Source: Guadua angustifolia (taxonomy: Eukaryota > Streptophyta > Magnoliopsida > Poales > Poaceae). From it: a stretch of 64,000 nucleotides of DNA. A program made the translations under genes and the position numbers. Within the stretch, counting starts at the first letter, position 1. Each line of letters starts with the position of its first letter. Under the pieces are notes generated by a model. It did no database searches, was not told the origin of the DNA, and saw nothing but the letters and a program-made list of their open reading frames with translations. Shown piece by piece: positions 58,250 through 64,000 of this stretch. The stretch lies in NCBI GenBank assembly GCA_036346375.1, contig CM070517.1:16719161-16783160 (forward strand), read 5' to 3'.

Positions 58250-60634
58250 TCAGTTGTCGTTGGCAACTTGGATATGCCCGTCATCCTCCTCGGCCTCCGG
58301 CTCCGCCACCACCGCGTCGAGGTCCGGACCCTCCACCGCCATCATGCCAACGACGTGCTTCACAGCCTCATGCACGTGCGCCTGCGTCTGGGTCTCGTCT
58401 CCCTCAATGTTGTTCGCAACGGTCATTTGGTTGAAGGCAGCATTGCGACTGGCGTAGCACGTCAGCACAAAGGTCGCGGTGGCCATGGCAACCTGCCGCC
58501 CTTCCTGGACGGAGCGGGCGGCCATGGCGGCTGGTAGGCCAAAGCGCCCTTGATGGCCCAAGTGATGCGATGGGCGTCTTGCATCGGCGTGGCTCAGTGG
58601 CTCCCAAGATCCACCTAGTGGCTCCAAGGCCCTCGCCATGCGCCAGAGGATGGCGAAGCTTATAATCGCGAGGTTGTGCGGCGTCTTGTTGCTCTCCTCT
58701 GCGTCCGACTCTGCGCTGCCTCGGCCTCTGCACCGGCGAGCAAGGTTGGCAGTGGCCCTCTCTTTGGCAGCGGCCCTCGTTCCTCTCCGGCTCCCCATGG
58801 CCAGCCGCCACTGTTGCGCTACATGAGCTTGTTGGGTGGTGGTCTCTGAGGAGGTGTTGGTGTGGCATGCTTGAGCTCGACAGCAGCGCAATCAAGCGAT
58901 GAACTGCTGTGCGGCGAGGGCAGGCGGGCGGGGAGCAAAGTGATGGCGTCGGTGGCGTCAATTCGGCTACTCGGGTCGCCAGTGCCCTTGGCGAAGTCCC
59001 TCTGCGTCTGTCGTGTTGCGGATGTCTGGTGGGGCACCTGACGACGCCCTCGAGGCGACTTGAAGTGAAGGAGGTAGTGGAACCGTGAGCCCTTTGGTGG
59101 GCACCAGCCGTGATTGGAGTCGGCCTTGAGTTGGAGTTAGGCGCCCTTGTTGAGTTAGCGCCGGTGGAGTCGGTCTTAGATGAGGACGGCGCCCGCAAGT
59201 CGGCGTCGGTCTGGCGCCGGAGGAGGTGACGGCGTCGCCGCCCCAGATGAAGGTGCCACCGCTCCGGACGCGCTTGGCGAAGTGGCGGAGTCGGTGGCAG
59301 CAGGAGTTCGGTCCCCAGCACGGGCTCACTTGGGGTCCGCGCCTAGGGCGTTCGGAGTGATTGGCCGTTTGCCTGCGCTCCGATCGTCGGCCCAAGGCTG
59401 GTCCCTAATCACCAAGGGGCCATGGGACGGCACAATGGCGGGACTGGTGTAGTCCATCGCCGGGAACGACTGGATGATCCGGAGGCGTTCTGCGAACTCC
59501 AGATCGCAGAGCGGTCGGGCCTCGGCTGGAAAGTCCAGGCCGCTCGGCACCGGCGGGAGCAGCCCGGATAGCCATCTTGAGATGGTAGGGCCATCCAAGT
59601 TTCCCTCGCTTAAGCGCAGAAAGAAGGCATGAGTATTAGTTGATGGTGACCACGAAGAGGAATATGCATTCAAAAGAAGGGCAATAGGACCTACTGCCCG
59701 GGTACGTGCGCGTCATGTCGTCGTCCCCTATATACCTCCATGCAGGGCGGGCACGATGACGGAGGGGGCTGATCCTCCGAGCCATGAAGTCCCGGACCAC
59801 CAGCGCCCCAATCAGGCCGACGCCCCGCAATCGGTCGATGCGGGCCGCCATCTCCAGGAGCTCCGCCGTCTCCTCGACGGGCGAGCTCCAGCTTTCGCGG
59901 ACTTCCGCCCGTGCGCAGGGCATCCCGAGGAAGTCAACCCCGCTGTCGTTGCCGACGTAGAGCCAGTCGCTCCGCCACGCCTTCCAGTTGGATCTTGGCT
60001 GGAAGGGAATGTGGCGAAGTGACCCGTCGTGGAGGCGAATGCGACTCCCACGGTTCATTGTCGGGGAGCTGCGGCGAATAAAGTAGCGGAAGAGAGGAAG
60101 GTTGGGCATCACCCCTATGAACATCTCGCAGAGGTAGGCGAAGGTAGAGAGAATGACGATGGAGTTGGGGGAGAGATGGAGATGATGGATCTCGTAGAAG
60201 TGAAGGACGGTGAGAAAAAATTCTGAGAATGGCGGCACCAGGCCAGCCATAAGACCCTAGGCGAAGACGATGATCTCCCCTGGATTGCAGCTTGGCACAA
60301 GGGTTCCCTGGCGAAGGTGGAGAGAGCCCTCGAGTACCATCTTGGCGAGAAAATCCACCCTGCTCTGGCCAGCGGTGGAAGGAAGCAGAAGAGGTTGCGC
60401 CATTGAAGCTGAAGCAAAGTTCTTTGAGCAAGGAAGACGGAAGGGCAAAGAGCAAAGTGCGAGAAGATCAGAAGGCGTGAACTGCTGGTTGGGGGCCGTA
60501 TATATATATAGACCCCCTGCAAAGACGGTTCGCGAGCAGGCAAAAGGATGCGACGCTTCGGGTCCCAAGAAAAAATCGGCGGAAGTGGGGAGGACCGAGG
60601 CGGTTGCGCGCTCAGAAGTGGTGGGCCCATCCAA
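58250..60634 (-). pseudogene. Antisense ORF of gypsy element 2 (putative gypsy-type transposon domain)
   Basis: Read leftwards. 60634-60257 ends GTLVPSCNPGEIIVFA, then one stop, then 60250-59636 reads MAGLVPPFSEFF, IHHLHLSPNSIVILSTFAYL and CEMFIGVMPN, then RIRLHDGSLRHIPFQP and WRSDWLYVGND. This matches the plant family known as putative gypsy type transposon (PF04195). A likely intron separates it from 59595-59340 (DGPTISRWLSGLLPPVPSGL; LCDLEFAERLRIIQSFPAMD). A GC-rich tail with acidic residues reaches 58250. The family's role is unknown. Within Tat-lineage elements such genes lie antisense to pol, as here. One stop and likely shifts suggest decay, but much of the frame is intact. Confidence 0.75.
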
Positions 60635-60703
60635 GAACGCACCGACATTAAATGAGGACTAAAAAGCATCTGACGCGTGTTCCAGGACGGCCCTGGGGGC
60701 TAT

Positions 60704-61926
60704 TGTCGATGTACTTTGCACCGGGGTTCCCTCTCCTCTGCAGAATAATGGGCCCAAGAAGCGGCCTGGCCCAGCATGGTGCCCTGGCGAGCAGGTGGTG
60801 CCCTGGTGGCAGGTGGGCGATCATGCCCTGCTCGCCGGGCGGTAAGCCCACGTGGTGCCCTGGCGGGCAGGTGGGCGATTATGCCCTGCCCGTCGGGCGA
60901 GGAGCCCCCGTGGCGCCCTGGTGAGCAGGTGGGCGATCATACTCTGCTCGTCGGGCGGTAAGCCCACGTGGTGCCCTGGCGGGCAGGTGGGCGATCATGC
61001 CCTACCCACCTAGCGAGGAGCCCGCGTGGCGCCCTAGCGAGCAAGTGGGCGATCACGCCCTGCTCGCCGGGCGGTAAGCCCACGTGGTGCCCTGGCGGGC
61101 AGGTGGGTGATCATGCCTTGCCCGCCAGGCGAGGAGCCCGCGTGGCGCCCTAGCGAGCAGGTGGGCGATCATGCCCTGCTCGCTGGGTGGTAAGCCCACG
61201 CGGTGGCCTGGCGAGTGTGTGGGCAATCGGGCCCCATTCGTCAGGCCACGAAGGCAACCAAAGGAATGAGGAGAAGGCTTCGCCTCGAAGTCTCCTTCCC
61301 CTGACATGCTGTGTCAGGGCCATTAATTGCGGAGAATGCTGCCATCGACACGACGACGGTCCATCCCTCTGACGCCTCTCACCAAACCCATCGCAAGAGT
61401 GTCATATCCCGGGCGGACCGGGCGAAGCCTCGCAGCGGCATTAAATGGGGCTTGAAGGACAAGGCTACAGCAACGGGCGTAATAAATGAGTCATGGGTCA
61501 GTGAGATAAGGCTAGAATGATGGGTGTAATTAATGAGTCGTAGATCAGCATAGCGTCACCTTCTCATCTGCCCAGACCATGCAACCCGTCTATATAAGGG
61601 TGCCCCGGTGCATGGAGGAGGAAGTGGGTAGGTCAGTCGATAGAGCTAAGACTTGGAGAAAGAAGAAAAAGACTAGAGGAGCTATTGTAATCGCTTCCAC
61701 ATTTCCTCAACAAAGGTCTAGCAGGACGTAGGGCTATTACCCACGCTGGGGGCCTGAACCTGGGTACATCACCATGTCCGTTGATCTGTTGATCCCCGGG
61801 GTTCATCGTGAGAGAGTTGTTAGGGTTTCCAGCCACGAAGACGCCCTCTACCGAACCATACCTTCCATCCTGGGAGTAGTCAACCCTGTTCGTTGATGGG
61901 GTCCTATCTGGTGGAATACGCCGACA
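60704..61926 (+). repeat. 3' LTR of gypsy element 2 (1,223 bp, minisatellite-expanded)
   Basis: Complete LTR from TGTCGATG to GCCGACA, preceded by the purine-rich CCCTGGGGGCTAT. It is about 430 bp longer than the 5' LTR, mainly because of the array at 60802-61203. Confidence 0.9.
60802..61203. repeat. Minisatellite of seven 58 bp units in the 3' LTR, alternating A/B types
   Basis: Each unit has CCCTGGCGRGCAGGTGGGCG followed by ATCATGCCCTGC and a GC-rich end. Type A ends GGGCGGTAAGCCCACGTG; type B ends GGGCGAGGAGCCCGCGTG. The types alternate, so the true repeat is a dimer of about 116 bp. Confidence 0.92.
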
Positions 61927-62184
61927 GTTGTACTCTATCTCCTCCTTCTGTCTTCTATGTCAACAAAAATCTTACATGACACATCATATAGACAACTGAC
62001 ATCACAGCATTGTACATGCTCTAATTAGGTACTGTTAGGTCATTTACGATTAGCCTCACCAACCGTTCCGTACACACTCAGGGTGAGCGCTCGACGTCGA
62101 GCTCCACCAGGGCACCATGTTTGAGCAATGTTGTCTCATCCACTTACAGTGAAACGATAGCGATTTCTTGCATGTTATATTTAG
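61927..62184. other. Short unassigned spacer
   Basis: No gene or repeat recognised. Confidence 0.5.
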
Positions 62185-62730
62185 AAGGTCTAGATAAATT
62201 CAATTCAAAATTTTCAGTTCGGAAAAACTCAACTTAAAATTTTCAACTTAGCAAAAATTAAATCAAAAAATTTTAACCTAGAAAGTTTCAACTTAGAAAG
62301 TTTCAGCTTGAAAAAATAAAATTAGAAAATTTCTACTTGAAAATTTTTAGATTGGAAAGTTTCAAATTTAGAAAATTTTAACTTGGAAAGTTTCAACTCA
62401 AAAAATTAAAAAAATCATAAATTAGAAAGTCTCAATTCAAAAGTTTTAAATCTAAAAAAATCAAGTTAGAAAGTTTCAATTCAAAAAATTTCAAATCGAA
62501 AAGTTTCAACTCTAAAACTATCAATTCCAAAACTTTAGATCCGAAAAGTTTCAATTCAAAATCTTTTCATTTGGAAAGTGTTGATTTAAAATTCAACTCA
62601 AAAAAATTTAAATCAAAAGTTTCAACAAAATTTAAACAAAAAATTTCAACTCAAAAAGTTTTGACACGAAAAGTTTTATCTCGGAAACCTTCAATTCAAA
62701 ATAATTTGGTTTGAAAAGATCCGATCCAAT
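62185..62730. repeat. AT-rich degenerate short tandem repeat (GAAAGTTTCAACTT-like)
   Basis: About 30 imperfect units of 15-18 bp with the core GAAARTTTCAAYTY / AAAATTTCAACTCAAA. The spacing drifts. It codes for nothing. Confidence 0.75.
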
Positions 62731-62756
62731 AAACTTAGGCACCTGATTTTAGCTTA

Positions 62757-63034
62757 GGCGTTGTTTTGTTTGGGCATTTTTCTACATCTTAAAACCAAAA
62801 AAATCTAAGTCTAAACAAAGAGGTGATTTTTTTTCCAAAAGCCATAAGGGTCCATATAACTAAAAGGTAAAAATCACTTGAGAGGTGTTTTTTTTGCTTG
62901 TTAAATGTTGATTTTATTTCAAATCAATGCCATTAATGTTAGGGTAAAATTACTCATATCTACCACATATTCTTACGCTAAAAAAATTAGCTTTAAGATA
63001 TAAACTAAAAGTACTAAGCCTAATCGAACAGACC
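62757..63034. mobile_element. Tourist-like MITE, TSD TTA
   Basis: Starts GGCGTTGTTTTGTTTGGG and ends AATCGAACAGACC (inverted GGTCTGTTCGATT). It is flanked by TTA on both sides (62754-62756, 63035-63037). It is 278 bp and non-coding. Confidence 0.72.
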
Positions 63035-63255
63035 TTAGTCTCCGTTGACAGTTTAAAAAAAAGAGCTTAGTCTCCATTGAAACTGCTGCTAAAGGCGAAG
63101 AATAACCCAACCGTCTTCCTTCCATTTTTTCAGTGGTCACTATTCCTTGGGAAGCTCGATCAGAATTCTAAATCGAGAATTTTTTTTAAATAATATTATT
63201 TTTATTCAAATTTACAAAAATAATACGTCGAAAATAAAAATAACAAAACTACCCC

Positions 63256-63460
63256 TGTGTCGCTAGTCCATTTGGCGACAAAGGGTTTGTCGCCGTTTTA
63301 AATGGCGAAAACTCTCTGTTGCCAAATGGATTGGCGGCAGAGGCTTATCGCCTTCTATGTCGCCAAATGAAATGGCGACAGAGCGAACAGTCACTCTGTC
63401 GCTATTTCATTTGGCGACAAAGCGTATTGTTCTCTCTGTCATAAATGAAATGGCGACGAG
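63256..63460. repeat. Subterminal-type repeats with TGGCGACA/TGTCGCCA core
   Basis: About ten copies of AAATGGCGACAGAG or its complement in both orientations. They resemble the subterminal repeats of a CACTA-type transposon that would extend past the window. Its TIR was not identified. Confidence 0.65.
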
Positions 63461-63536
63461 ATAGCATATCTCTTGCCCATGTGCTCTTCTTCTCCATTCG
63501 GCGAAGGAAGAGCACCGACAACAAGCGATCGTCTTG

Positions 63537-63657
63537 TGAGAGAGAGAGAAGAGAGGAGAGGAGAGGAAGAGAGGAAAGAGAAGAGGAAAAGAAAGGAGAG
63601 AGGGAGGAGGAAGAGAGGAGGAGGAAGGAGGAAGAAGAAGGAAGAGAGGAGAGGCAA
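63537..63657 (+). repeat. Purine-only (GA/GGA) tract
   Basis: About 120 bp of almost pure purines, followed by CCAG and a GTATGA donor-like site at 63665. It looks like the 5' leader of the transposon's transcript, as seen in other plant genes with GA-rich leaders. Confidence 0.7.
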
Positions 63658-63659
63658 AA

Positions 63660-64000
63660 ATCCAGGTATGATTTTTTTGTGTATTTTAGATGTAGATATA
63701 TAATGTAGTGATTAGATTAAATAGAATAGACTAGTTGCATATTTGATGACTTAGAGATCAATTTAATTAGCATTTTAGCGTAAATAGTGATCGACTAGAT
63801 GATTTAGGGCAAATGCAATTAGGGTTTTAGAGTAATAGATGAGTTATCGATTAGATGATTTGCAAGCGATTCAATTTTATTAGTTCTGCAGAGGAATATT
63901 TGTTGTCGATTTGTACATTTAGGGAAAATGTAATTAGATTGTAAATAACATTTCCATTGAGACGACTAATTCATGAAGAATTTGTTTAAAATGACGATAT
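63660..64000. other. AT-rich sequence at window end; possible leader intron
   Basis: Begins GTATGATTTTTTTG directly after the purine tract. No ORF. Short imperfect repeats of GACTAGATGATTTAGGGCAA / GATTAGATGATTTGCAAGCG are visible. Confidence 0.4.

Larger units (their letters stand above)
50348..61926 (+). mobile_element. Ty3/gypsy element 2, Tat/Retand-like, 11.6 kb, with antisense ORF
   Basis: The 5' LTR starts TGTCGGTGTACTTTGCACCG at 50348. The 3' LTR starts TGTCGATGTACTTTGCACCG at 60704 and ends AATACGCCGACA at 61926. The flanks are GCTGT (50343-50347) and GTTGT (61927-61931), one mismatch from a 5 bp duplication. The interior holds gag, protease, reverse transcriptase, RNase H followed by a second (plant/archaeal-type) RNase H, and integrase on the plus strand. 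A gene then runs antisense between pol and the 3' LTR. An additional RNase H plus 3' antisense ORF is characteristic of the Tat lineage. Confidence 0.9.

Noticed and set aside
58250..59321. GC-rich long minus-strand frames as an independent host gene
   Set aside because: They lie inside gypsy element 2 downstream of its antisense domain and show only low-complexity GC-driven open frames in all six directions.
60802..61203. CRISPR-like array
   Set aside because: Units are contiguous with no unique spacers, alternate between two variants, and sit inside an LTR of a plant retrotransposon.

Overview
This is nuclear plant DNA. GT-AG spliced genes, Stowaway and Tourist MITEs, CACTA, Helitron, LINE, copia and gypsy elements, and plant-only gene families (S1-like secreted protein, F-box/LRR, kaurene-synthase-like, HAP2) all point to a grass (Poaceae). 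The style of the repeats and gene fragments suggests rice or a close relative (Oryzeae), but I cannot prove the species from sequence alone.

Layout. 3-5110 (+): the C-terminal 470 codons of a ten-exon P-loop-NTPase-like gene whose second intron is swollen by a Stowaway MITE and other inserts. 6864-7442 (+): a single-exon secreted S1/SPH-like protein. 7869-15635: a CACTA element (TSD AAC) carrying pieces of an XH-domain-like gene and itself invaded by a second, left-truncated CACTA with a dead TNP2 transposase. 16059-16330: one end of a third CACTA. 17045-20262: a 3.2 kb solo LTR (TSD GAAGT). 20342-20680: another Stowaway. 21061-28512: a long inverted-repeat element split by a gene-capturing Pack-CACTA (21798-28473, TSD TAG) that holds fragments of three unrelated host genes, all on the minus strand: a diterpene synthase (KSL), RecQ4A helicase and the gamete fusogen HAP2/GCS1. 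28909-30743: a non-autonomous Helitron. 30882-34125: the gag and 5' LTR of a truncated copia element (minus). 35887-42145: an F-box/LRR pseudogene cut by a complete gypsy element (36255-41521, TSD TTTTG) and a Tourist MITE. 43456-49536: a 5'-truncated L1-type LINE (minus). 50348-61926: a Tat/Retand-like gypsy element with an extra RNase H, an antisense ORF and a minisatellite that has expanded in only one LTR. 62185-64000: AT-rich degenerate repeats, a Tourist MITE and the subterminal repeats of a further DNA transposon.

Only two genes look functional (the NTPase-like gene and the S1-like gene), both in the first 7.5 kb. From 7.9 kb on the window is almost wholly nested transposons and the gene fragments they captured or destroyed. 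The most notable object is the Pack-CACTA. Its insertion history can be read directly, because the target was one arm of an inverted repeat whose other arm preserves the empty-site sequence. No tRNA, rRNA or CRISPR was seen.
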